From: Spirosoma profusum
Lineage (GTDB): Bacteria; Bacteroidota; Bacteroidia; Cytophagales; Spirosomataceae
Length of the DNA: 64,000 nucleotides
Assembly (NCBI RefSeq): GCF_014699005.1
Contig: NZ_JACWZY010000032.1
Span: 34,979-98,978 of the forward strand
Direction of reading: 5' to 3'
Part shown: in pieces, positions 51,951-60,300 of the stretch
Numbering within the stretch: the stretch's first letter is position 1
Layout of the letters: every line of letters starts with the position of its first letter
The notes under the pieces: generated by a model
What the model saw: the letters and a program-made list of their open reading frames with translations, nothing else
Told to the model about the DNA's origin: nothing
Database searches by the model: none
Translations under genes and position numbers: made by a program

Positions 51951-51996
51951 CAACGTAACGGGCGATACGTATCAACACGTATCGCCCGTTACGTTG
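51951..51996 (+). terminator. 20-base-arm hairpin terminator, copy 2
   Basis: Arms 51951-51970 and 51977-51996 are exact complements around a 6-base loop. Against the copy at 48801-48844 an A:T pair has become G:C, so the stem is preserved by a paired change. Confidence 0.7.
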
Positions 51997-52040
51997 TGAG
52001 CATTATAAGCTCGGGCTGACTTTAAGCCACGTCAAACGGC

Positions 52041-54185
52041 TTACTGTCTGGGTGTCATGAGTTTACGTTTAAAGAAGTCGCCGGTAGCGTTGCCGAGTTT
52101 CAGGGCGTTGGTGTGTTTCATCCAGTGATGCGTATCATCGACGATGACCGTAGTTTCCATCGGAACACCTTGCTTTTCGAGCCGCTGAACCAGATCGGTG
52201 CTTTGACTGAATTGCACATTTCGGTCATCGTCGCCATGAATAATGAGTACGGGCGATGTCCAGTTACGTATCGACGAAATCGGCGACGATTCGTAGACCA
52301 CTTTGGCTGCTTTCTCTAAATCTGGACTTTTCTCAACCCGGTCAGACTGATTGAGACTCATGCCTGCCCGTTGGGCGCTCCAGTCATGAACGCCGTGAAT
52401 ATCGACGCCAGCCGCAAACAGTTTGGAGTCGCGGGCCAGCGCCAGGGCTGTCAGATAGCCCCCATACGAACCGCCGTAAATTCCAATTTTTGTGGCATCA
52501 ACCTGCGGCTGCTCCGTCAGCCAGAGCGCACCTGCGCGCACATCCTGGTATTCAGATGCGCCCGTAGCCCCCCCATTTGCCGGTTGATGGAAATCGTAAC
52601 CGTAGCCAATTCCCAGCCGGTAATTCACTGATAATACCACAAAACCCAGGCTGGTCAGGTACTGATTCATGGCATACGAATTGGCGTAATAATCCGAATA
52701 ATGCCAACCCAAAAGCATCTGACGGGGCGGCCCGCCGTGAACGTAAATCAGCGCCGGTTTCTTCGACGGACCGCCTGCCGGTTCAAAAAGTTGCCCATGA
52801 ACCGTTGTTCCATCAGGGGCTTTGAACGTAACTTGTTTGGGTGTAACCAACTGATTCATTGGGTAATTGGCTGGAATCAGATTTTGGGCAAGCACTTTCG
52901 GTGTGCCTTTTCCAAACGCCATAACGGTTGGTAGTGGAGGCCGTTGGGACGTAGCACTGATCATCGCCAACGTAGCACCATCGCCCGTAACAACCGGCGT
53001 CCATTCGAGGCCAGTGCCTGGCGTGAGTACTTCCATCGCTGCTTTGTCGACAGGTACGCGTACTACGTGTCGGCGGTCAATGTCGAGCTTGTCGGGGCCG
53101 GTGTTTCCGCTGAAAACCAGCCATTTTTTGTCGCGTGTCAACGTAATGTGCTCGGCCATGAAACCGCCGGGTGTGAGCAGCAACGGTGTTCCGCCCGACG
53201 TAGCAATAGAGTACAAATGTGGCCAGCCATCCTGATACGATAAGAAAACGATACGTTCGTTGGCGGCCCAGTGCAGATTCGTACCACCGTGCGTGGTTGG
53301 CTCCGAACCTGTAAGCGTTTTGGGTGATTGCCAAACCTGCGAAGCCGTGCCCGATGCTACGTCGGCTGTCCAGATTGACCAAGGATGCGGTTTTCGTGTC
53401 AGTATGGAATCAGGTGCACCCCCCGAACCCGCCGTGCGGACAAAGACAATCCTCTTGCCATCAGGCGACCAGCGGGGTGAGTGGTCTTTGGCGAAGGAGG
53501 GAGCCAGCCACGTAATAGGCGTTTTTTCGTCAGTAAAAACGCCAATAAAACTATGATCTTTCCGGTCGCAGACAAACGCCAGTTTCGAACCATCCGGCGA
53601 CCAATTTATAGAACCATTGGTGCCACGTGCGGTAAACAACGCTTTTGCCGTCGACGACCCATCGACAGGAGCGATCTGAACCTGACCGGATTTGATGAAC
53701 GCAATTCGGGCTGGCGTGCCCCGGTCGCTTTTGGGTGAGATAACGGGCGCATCGCCTTCGGCAATCGCTTTGGGTTCGCCACCCGCAAACGGTACGCTCC
53801 AGATCTGAACTTTGGGTGGAACGGGCGTCCCCATTGTGTTGACCGGCAGTTCGTCGTCCCAATTGGAGCCGTGGTCGCCCCCGCGCACATAAACGACCCA
53901 TTTTCCATCGGCCGATACAGCCAGGCTGGTAATTTCCTGTCCATCGTCGGCGGTGTAATTAGTCAGTTTTCGGGGGGTAAAGTCAGGCCCTTCCGCTACG
54001 TAGACGTTACGTTTCCCCTGCTCGTTGAACGCCCACGCAATTCGCGAACCCTGCGCTGAACTCGTCAGTTCATTAGGAAACGGATACGTTTTGATGGACT
54101 CAAGGGAGAAAGGCTGAGCCTGCGTTAGGGTAGCTTGTCGTAAAAACGTACAAGCCAGCAGGAGATAAAGAGTAAATTTTTTCAT
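52041..54185 (-). CDS. exported S9 family prolyl oligopeptidase-type peptidase
   Basis: A 714-residue protein with a signal peptide (LLACTFLRQATLTQAQ), an N-terminal beta-propeller of WD40-like/TolB-type blades (SPDGSKLAFVCDRK, SPDGKRIVFVRTAG, IVFLSYQDGWPHLYSI; about 30-440) and a C-terminal alpha/beta hydrolase with the nucleophile in YGGSYGGYLTAL near 573, Asp in HGDDDRNVQF near 651 and His in DDTHHWMKH near 686. This is the acylaminoacyl-peptidase/DPP-IV branch of S9. It probably digests small peptides in the periplasm. It is a single gene; the 205 bases before it hold repeat DNA at 54309-54362 and otherwise nothing clear. Confidence 0.92.
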   Translation of the reverse strand: MKKFTLYLLLACTFLRQATLTQAQPFSLESIKTYPFPNELTSSAQGSRIAWAFNEQGKRNVYVAEGPDFTPRKLTNYTADDGQEITSLAVSADGKWVVYVRGGDHGSNWDDELPVNTMGTPVPPKVQIWSVPFAGGEPKAIAEGDAPVISPKSDRGTPARIAFIKSGQVQIAPVDGSSTAKALFTARGTNGSINWSPDGSKLAFVCDRKDHSFIGVFTDEKTPITWLAPSFAKDHSPRWSPDGKRIVFVRTAGSGGAPDSILTRKPHPWSIWTADVASGTASQVWQSPKTLTGSEPTTHGGTNLHWAANERIVFLSYQDGWPHLYSIATSGGTPLLLTPGGFMAEHITLTRDKKWLVFSGNTGPDKLDIDRRHVVRVPVDKAAMEVLTPGTGLEWTPVVTGDGATLAMISATSQRPPLPTVMAFGKGTPKVLAQNLIPANYPMNQLVTPKQVTFKAPDGTTVHGQLFEPAGGPSKKPALIYVHGGPPRQMLLGWHYSDYYANSYAMNQYLTSLGFVVLSVNYRLGIGYGYDFHQPANGGATGASEYQDVRAGALWLTEQPQVDATKIGIYGGSYGGYLTALALARDSKLFAAGVDIHGVHDWSAQRAGMSLNQSDRVEKSPDLEKAAKVVYESSPISSIRNWTSPVLIIHGDDDRNVQFSQSTDLVQRLEKQGVPMETTVIVDDTHHWMKHTNALKLGNATGDFFKRKLMTPRQ

Positions 54186-54308
54186 GTACTACGGGTGGGT
54201 TGTTAGGTAACCGAAATGCGTAGACATGTAATAAATAGAATATTTTTTAATCTGCCAAGCCGGGTAAATAAAATTCTAGTTATCCGTGAAATCGTGATAT
54301 GGTTATAA

Positions 54309-54362
54309 TAGCTGGGACACAGAGATGCCCGAAGAAGACACGGAGATGCACAGAGAATTTTT
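54309..54362. repeat. CACGGAGATGCACAGAG repeat, copy 3
   Basis: GGGACACAGAGATGCCCGAA and ACACGGAGATGCACAGAGAA are two half-copies of the family seen at 818-900 and 20380-20434, here upstream of the S9 gene and downstream of the ferredoxin gene. Confidence 0.55.
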
Positions 54363-54390
54363 AAGATAAAACTCTCTATCCCAGATCATA

Positions 54391-54732
54391 CTAAACCAAT
54401 TCCCGCACGCCTTTAATTCGGAACGTAGCGCCATTCAGTCTTTCATCGACACGTATCTGGCAGGCAAGTCGGCTATCTGAATCCGCGTCAGGTAACGTAT
54501 CGAGCATATCTAACTCGGCGTCCTGAGCCGAAGGGAGATCATCAAAACCGTCCAAAACCTTTACGTGGCACGTAGCACAGAGCGCCATGCCGCCACATGT
54601 TGCAAGAATATCGTATTCCGATGCTTTCAGCACTTCCATCAGGCTCAGGTTGATGCCTTCGGGAATCTCAATCGGTTGCTGCGTCCCGTCGCGGTCTTCA
54701 ATGGTGAAGTGGATCATAAGTATTTTGGTCAT
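54391..54732 (-). CDS. 2Fe-2S ferredoxin (adrenodoxin/plant type)
   Basis: I use the ATG at 54732 (113 residues); ATG 54717 and GTG 54753 are alternatives, the GTG lying in a hairpin. The cluster-binding pattern is C-x5-C-x2-C in ATCGGMALCATCH, with the fourth Cys in LACQIRV. The segment between (EELDMLDTLPDADSDS-like) is typical of adrenodoxin-type ferredoxins. It carries single electrons between the reductase encoded 47 bases upstream and unknown acceptors. The upstream spacer is a palindrome (54734-54775). Confidence 0.9.
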   Translation of the reverse strand: MTKILMIHFTIEDRDGTQQPIEIPEGINLSLMEVLKASEYDILATCGGMALCATCHVKVLDGFDDLPSAQDAELDMLDTLPDADSDSRLACQIRVDERLNGATFRIKGVRELV

Positions 54733-54733
54733 C

Positions 54734-54775
54734 AGTCGATAGTCGTCAGCCACTAATAACTAACGACTATCGACT
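54734..54775. repeat. AGTCGATAGTCGT palindrome between reductase and ferredoxin
   Basis: Arms AGTCGATAGTCGT (54734-54746) and ACGACTATCGACT (54763-54775) are exact complements; loop CAGCCACTAATAACTA. It belongs to the same word family as 8615-8698. Confidence 0.65.
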
Positions 54776-54779
54776 CATT

Positions 54780-55784
54780 TTAAAAAGTTGGTACTCCGTT
54801 TACGGTCGTGTATTTGAAACTCAATTTCTGGTCGGGGTGAACGTAGCGGAAAGCGCTTTGGCACATGAGAGCCGCTTCGTGAAAGCCGCACAAAATCAGT
54901 TTCAGCTTGCCGGGATACGTATTGATATCGCCGATGGCGTAGATCCGTTCCACGTTGGTCGCGTAATCCGTGGTATTGACCACGATAGCCGATCTGTCGA
55001 TGGTAAGTCCCCAGTCGGCGATGGGGCCAAGTTTGGGCGTCAGGCCAAAGAGCGGAATCAGGTTGTCGGCAGGCAGCGTGGTTACGGTCTTGTCTTTGGC
55101 CGTGATGCTCACCTCCTGCAAATGCCCGTTTCCATGAATGCTGGTGATATTCGATTGCAACACCAGATTTACCCGTCCCTGACTGGCGAGATGAAACACT
55201 TTTTCCGCCGAATCGGGCGCTCCCCGGAACGTATCACTACGGTGAACCAGTGTTACTTCTTTCGCTACGTCGGCCAGGAAGACGGTCCAGTCGAGGGCCG
55301 AGTCGCCACCACCGGCCAGCACGACGCGCCGGTCGCGCAATTGTTCTGGATTCTTGACCATGTAGGCCACGCCTTTCCCTTCAAACCGTTCGAGATTTTC
55401 TATCTCTGGCTTGCGCGGTTCAAAGCAACCCAGCCCACCGGCAATCACAACCACCTGACAATGAACGGACGTACCGTCGTTGGTGGTCACTACGTAAGAA
55501 CCGTCGGCTTGGCGATCCAGTTGTTCTACCCGTTCACCCAGCGTGAATCCCGGATTAAAAGGAGCAATCTGCGTCATCAGATTGTCGACCAGCGTTTGGG
55601 CATTGATGGCCGGATAACCGGGAATGTCATAAATCGGCTTTTGCGGATATATTTCCGAAAGTTGACCGCCTATTTGCGGCAGTGCATCGATCAGGTGGCA
55701 GCGCATTTTCAATAAACCCGCTTCGAAAACGGCGAACAGGCCTACCGGACCCGCGCCAATTATGCAAATATCTGTTGTTACCAT
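54780..55784 (-). CDS. ferredoxin--NADP reductase, thioredoxin reductase-like type
   Basis: A 334-residue FAD/NAD(P) flavoprotein of the TrxR-like FNR group. The FAD loop is ICIIGAGPVGLFAVFEAG near the start and the NADP loop is VVLAGGGDSALDWTV near 155-170. IYAIGDINTYPGKLKL near 285 is the second FAD motif. There is no CxxC active site, unlike thioredoxin reductase, which fits the FNR subgroup. The tail has the SFKYTTVNG-type end that stacks on the flavin in this group. It lies directly before the ferredoxin gene on the same strand, so the two form an NADPH-to-ferredoxin electron route. Confidence 0.92.
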   Translation of the reverse strand: MVTTDICIIGAGPVGLFAVFEAGLLKMRCHLIDALPQIGGQLSEIYPQKPIYDIPGYPAINAQTLVDNLMTQIAPFNPGFTLGERVEQLDRQADGSYVVTTNDGTSVHCQVVVIAGGLGCFEPRKPEIENLERFEGKGVAYMVKNPEQLRDRRVVLAGGGDSALDWTVFLADVAKEVTLVHRSDTFRGAPDSAEKVFHLASQGRVNLVLQSNITSIHGNGHLQEVSITAKDKTVTTLPADNLIPLFGLTPKLGPIADWGLTIDRSAIVVNTTDYATNVERIYAIGDINTYPGKLKLILCGFHEAALMCQSAFRYVHPDQKLSFKYTTVNGVPTF

Positions 55785-55797
55785 CTTTTGAGTAATG

Positions 55798-55872
55798 AGT
55801 AATGAATAATGGATAATGGATAATGTCTGACAGTCAACTGATTATTCATTCTGCATTCTTCGTTATCCATTC
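55798..55872. repeat. imperfect AATAATGGATAATGG palindrome
   Basis: TGAGTAATGAATAATGGATA on the left is loosely complementary to ATTATTCATTCTGCATTC and TTATCCATTCAT on the right. It is related in wording to 1318-1392. It lies between the amidohydrolase and reductase genes. Confidence 0.5.
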
Positions 55873-56005
55873 ATAAATCACCGTAAAGGTAGGTGCCGCG
55901 TGAGTGCGATGACTATCAGAATTTGGAATGAGGGATAAGCAAACGGAATGATTCAACCGTTCGAGACGTAACATGAATACTGGCTAAGTCAACGTAGTGC
56001 GAAGA

Positions 56006-57145
56006 CTACCCGTGATGCAACTTTACTAATTCCAGAAACAACCGGGCGGCTGGTTCGATCAGCGCATCGTTAAAATCGTAATCGTCGTTATGCAGAGCAG
56101 GGGAGTGTTCGCCCGCGCCGATGCCGAACATCGCTCCTTTGTATTGCTGCGTGAAAAGTCCGAAATCTTCGCCCCACTTAAACGGCTGCTCTGTTTCGGT
56201 GAATACGTAACCTAATTTGTGCGTCGCCTGTCGGACTTCTTCGACAGCTTCCTGATGATTTTCATTGGCAAAAAATACGTCGGTGAACGTTATTTCCGTC
56301 GTAAGTGCAGTCCCATTGCAACTAGTTGACAGTGAATCGACTAGCTGACGTACCAACTGCTCCATACGTAGTGACGTCCAGGTACGTAGAGTCAGATGAA
56401 CTTCACCGTAACCCGCCGACGTACCATAATCTTTATGACCCAACACCGTATGAACAGGCGTAATCAGGGCAAAATCGTCAGCCTGCGTATCGGGGTTGAT
56501 TAGGGCTTTGCTTTTTAGCAGAAAATCGGCCATGACGTAAGCGGGATTAGCGCCATTTTCTGGCTCAGCCGCGTGCGATGTTCGCCCGTGAAACGTAACA
56601 ATCATGCTTTGTACCGATGGCGTGAACGAGCCGGATTTGCAAATAATTGCCCCTTGCGGAAAACCGGGCAGGTTATGCAGCGCATAAATTCGGTCGGGCT
56701 GGATAGCTGCGAAAATTGGGTCGTTCAGGACGGCCTGAGCGCCCTGACCAGTTTCTTCGGCGGGTTGAAAGAGCAGATAAACGCGACCACGTAGTGATGA
56801 CTGCTGAGCCAGCAGCGACGCCAGTCGGGCCATAATGGCCGTGTGTCCATCGTGTCCGCATTTGTGCGAAATCCCCGCTTTAGTTGACCGGTGGGCAAAC
56901 GTATTGGTTTCCTGAATGGGCAGCGCATCCGTATCCGCACGAAATACCGTAGTCGGCCCTGCTACGTCGGCACCGTATTGTAGCAAAAGTCCGGTTCCAC
57001 CCACTTCATCGATACGTACCGGATTAAACGGACGAACAAACGCGTTGATACGTGACTGCGTTTCCACTTCCTTCCCCGATCGTTCGGGAAATTGATGCAG
57101 TTCCCGGCGGAATCGAATAAATGCGTTGGTCGTGTCGGTATTCAT
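56006..57145 (-). CDS. M20D family amidohydrolase
   Basis: A 379-residue cytosolic zinc amidohydrolase of the IAA-amino acid hydrolase/hippurate hydrolase branch. Landmarks are RRELHQFPERSG at the start, RADTDALPIQETN, the metal motif KCGHDGHTAIM, FQPAEETGQGAQ (catalytic Glu), a central dimerisation domain (TFHGRTSHAAEPENGA), and the late His region GAGEHSPALHNDDYDF. It removes acyl groups from N-acyl amino acids or similar amides. There is no signal peptide. It is a single gene; the 213 bases before it contain the terminator of the adhesin gene and nothing else clear. Confidence 0.9.
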   Translation of the reverse strand: MNTDTTNAFIRFRRELHQFPERSGKEVETQSRINAFVRPFNPVRIDEVGGTGLLLQYGADVAGPTTVFRADTDALPIQETNTFAHRSTKAGISHKCGHDGHTAIMARLASLLAQQSSLRGRVYLLFQPAEETGQGAQAVLNDPIFAAIQPDRIYALHNLPGFPQGAIICKSGSFTPSVQSMIVTFHGRTSHAAEPENGANPAYVMADFLLKSKALINPDTQADDFALITPVHTVLGHKDYGTSAGYGEVHLTLRTWTSLRMEQLVRQLVDSLSTSCNGTALTTEITFTDVFFANENHQEAVEEVRQATHKLGYVFTETEQPFKWGEDFGLFTQQYKGAMFGIGAGEHSPALHNDDYDFNDALIEPAARLFLELVKLHHG

Positions 57146-57258
57146 GGTTAGGGCAGAATTTTATGGAATTACTACGTCTATTGGCTAGTTCTTACTCCCA
57201 AAATAGCATAAAACGTTACGTAAATAATCACTCCGACTGGCAATGTTAGGGCAAAAAA

Positions 57259-57290
57259 TATCCCGGCCTGAGTGATTCAGGACCGGGATA
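57259..57290 (-). terminator. terminator of the giant adhesin gene
   Basis: TATCCCGGCCTGA and TCAGGACCGGGATA pair around a 5-base loop with one bulge. On the minus strand it is followed by a T run (AAAAAA at 57253-57258 on the + strand), a standard intrinsic terminator 68 bases after the stop. Confidence 0.75.
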
Positions 57291-57358
57291 CATTGGGGCT
57301 AGTTAGAATTTGGATGTAGTACTATTATCCCGGAGGATCGCTTACGTTTCTCAGATCA

Positions 57359-60300
57359 TCATTGCCCGAATAATTGCAATCGACTCAATGAACCAAGTGA
57401 CAACCGACCACCGGCTGTATAGATGACCCGGAACGCCTTGCCCACATATCCGTCCGGCAGATTCACCAGATGATTCAGCGTCACGATATCCGTTTGGGTG
57501 GGAACCCGACCGCACGACCACGTAGTGGGGTCATTCCAGGGGCCCGCCTTCACCGTGACCATGCTCGGACAAACAACAGCCGAGGGAGATACATCGATCT
57601 GGAACGTAGTGACCACCGTCGCTCCACCCGGATCGGTCGCCACCACCGTTACGTTATACGGCGATCCCAACGTGGTGGAAGGCGTACCCGTGAGGGTCGA
57701 AGGCGGTCCAAAAGTTAAGCCAGGCGGTAGCCCCGTAACGCTCAATACCAGGCTGTTAGGCGTCTCGGCATCGGTGAAGGTGTTGGCCGGAATAGCATAG
57801 TTGAACGACTGACCCAGCGTGGCCGACTGGGGCGGAATCGGGTTGAGCACGATCGGGGAGCCGTTAGCGCAATTGGCCAGCCAGTTGTAGTTGAAACTGG
57901 CCATGCCCGGTGTACCCTGCTGGCGAGCTGTGATGGTAATGACCGGATTATCGGTGAAGACCGTCAGCGAATAGGGGCCGCTGGCCGTAGTAGCCGTCAG
58001 TTCATTGACCACCGAGAGGCTGATGGGCTGGCCATTGGTGCCGCTGTAGCTGACCATGAAATTGATCCGACGGGCGTAATACGAGATGTGGTTACAGTCG
58101 AGCATGCTCACGCTGGTGATGGCGAAACTGGTGGGAGCTACCGACAGGCTGAACGTAGTGGACACGGAGAGTCCTTGCGGGTCAGTAGCCACCACGGTCA
58201 CCGTGAAGGGCGATCCCACCGAGGTCGAGGGTGACCCCGTAATGGTCGAAGGCGCTACGAAACTCAGCCCGGCCGGTAGTCCGCTCACCGTTAGCACCAG
58301 GTTGTTGGGCGTTTCGGGATCGGTGAACGTATTGGCCGGGATGGTATAGCTAAAGGCAGCTCCCACCGATGCCGATTGGGGCGGTATGGCATTGGCCACC
58401 GTTGGGGGACAGTTCTGGTAACCCACGGTGATACTGGTCGCAGACTGACAACCGGAGGCATTGGTAGCACTCACCGAGTAGACGCCCGAGGTGCTCACCA
58501 CCGCCGTATTGCCCCCTGACCCGCCAAGTTGCGTGGTTCCTGGACTGAAGACATAGCCGGTAAATCCAGGTGAAGCGGTCAGGGTCACGCTGGTGACTGA
58601 GCAACTCAGCGTCCCGCTGACAGAGAGGCTGACGGGTGTAGCGGTGCTGCTGCCCGTGACGGTTACGACGGCGGTGGAGCTACAGGCGTTGGCGTTGGTG
58701 GCCGTTACGGAATAGATCCCTGTTGCGTTGACGGTCGCCGTATGGCCACCTGAGCCGCCCTGCTGAGTGGCCCCTCCGCCGAAGACGTAGCTGACAAAAC
58801 CCGCCGTCGCCGTTAACGTAACGGTAGGGGTTGTACAACTTAGGGTTCCACTGGTGGTCAAACTAACTGGGGTAGGCGTACTGCCACCCGTTACTGTTAC
58901 GATGGCGGTGGATGAACAGGCGTTGGCATCGATGGCCGTCACCGAGTACACACCCGATGTGCTCACCGTGGTCGTATTGCCGCCCGAACCGCCCTGCTGG
59001 GTGGCGCTAGTACTAAATACGTAGCTGACAAAACCCGACGTAGCGGTCAGAGTAACGGTGGGGGTGGGGCAGCTAATGGGGCCGTTCGACGTCAGGCTGA
59101 CGGGCGCGCCGGTGCTGCTGCCAGTGACGGCGATGGACGTAGTGGAAACGCAACCCGACGCGTTGGTCGCGCTCACCGAGTAGCTCCCCGATGTGATGAC
59201 CGTGGCGGTATTGCCGGCTGGGCCGCCCTGCTGGCTGGCTCCCGTACTAAAGGTGTAACTCACTAAGCCTGCTGTCGCCGTCAACGTAACGGTAGGCGCA
59301 CTACAGCTAATCGGGCCACTAGCCGTCAGATTCACAGGAGTAGCCGTAGTACTACCCGTCACCGTTACGATGGCGGTGGATGAACAGGCGTTGGCATTGG
59401 TGGCCGTCACTGAATAGATACCTGAGGTGTTGACCGTGGCGGTATTGCCGGCTGGCCCGCCTTGTTGGCTAGCCCCTGAACTAAACACATAGCTGGCAAA
59501 ACCTGCCGTGGCGGTCAACGTAACGATCGGAGTGGGGCAACTCAACGTACCACCAGCGGTCAGACTCACCGGGGTGGGGACACTGCTACCTGTCACTGTT
59601 ACGATGGCGGTGGATGAACAGGCGTTGGCATTGGTGGCCGTCACCGAGTACACACCCGCCGTGTTGACCGTGGCGGTATTGCCGGCTGGGCCGCCCTGCT
59701 GGCTGGCGCTGGCACTGAATACGTAGCTGACAAAACCCGACGTCGCCGTTAACGTGACCGTCGGTGTGATACAACTAATGGGGCTGTTCGACGTCAGATT
59801 AACTGGAGTGGGTGTACTGCTGCCCGTCACTGTTACGATGGCGGTGGATGAACAGGCGTTGGCATTAGTGGCCGTCACCGAGTAGACACCCGCCGTGTTG
59901 ACCGTGGCCGTATTGCCGGCTGGGCCGCCCTGCTGGCTGGCGCTGGCACTAAAGACGTAGCTGACAAAACCCGACGTCGCGGTCAACGTAACGGTCGGAA
60001 GGGTACAACTTAGCGTTCCACTGGCGATCAAATTAACGGGAATGGGCGTACTGCTGCCGGTGACCGTTACGGTGGCGGTTGTGCTACAGCCGTTGGCATT
60101 GGTGGCCGTTACGGAATAGATACCTGAGGTGTTGACCGTGGCTGTATTGCCGGCTGGCCCGCCCTGCTGGCTGGCGCTGGCACTGAATACGTAGCTGACA
60201 AAACCCGCCGTCGCCGTCAACGTAACGGTAGGGGTTGTACAACTTAGGGTTCCACTGGTGGTCAAACTAACGGGAGTGGACGTAGTGCTACCTGTCACTG

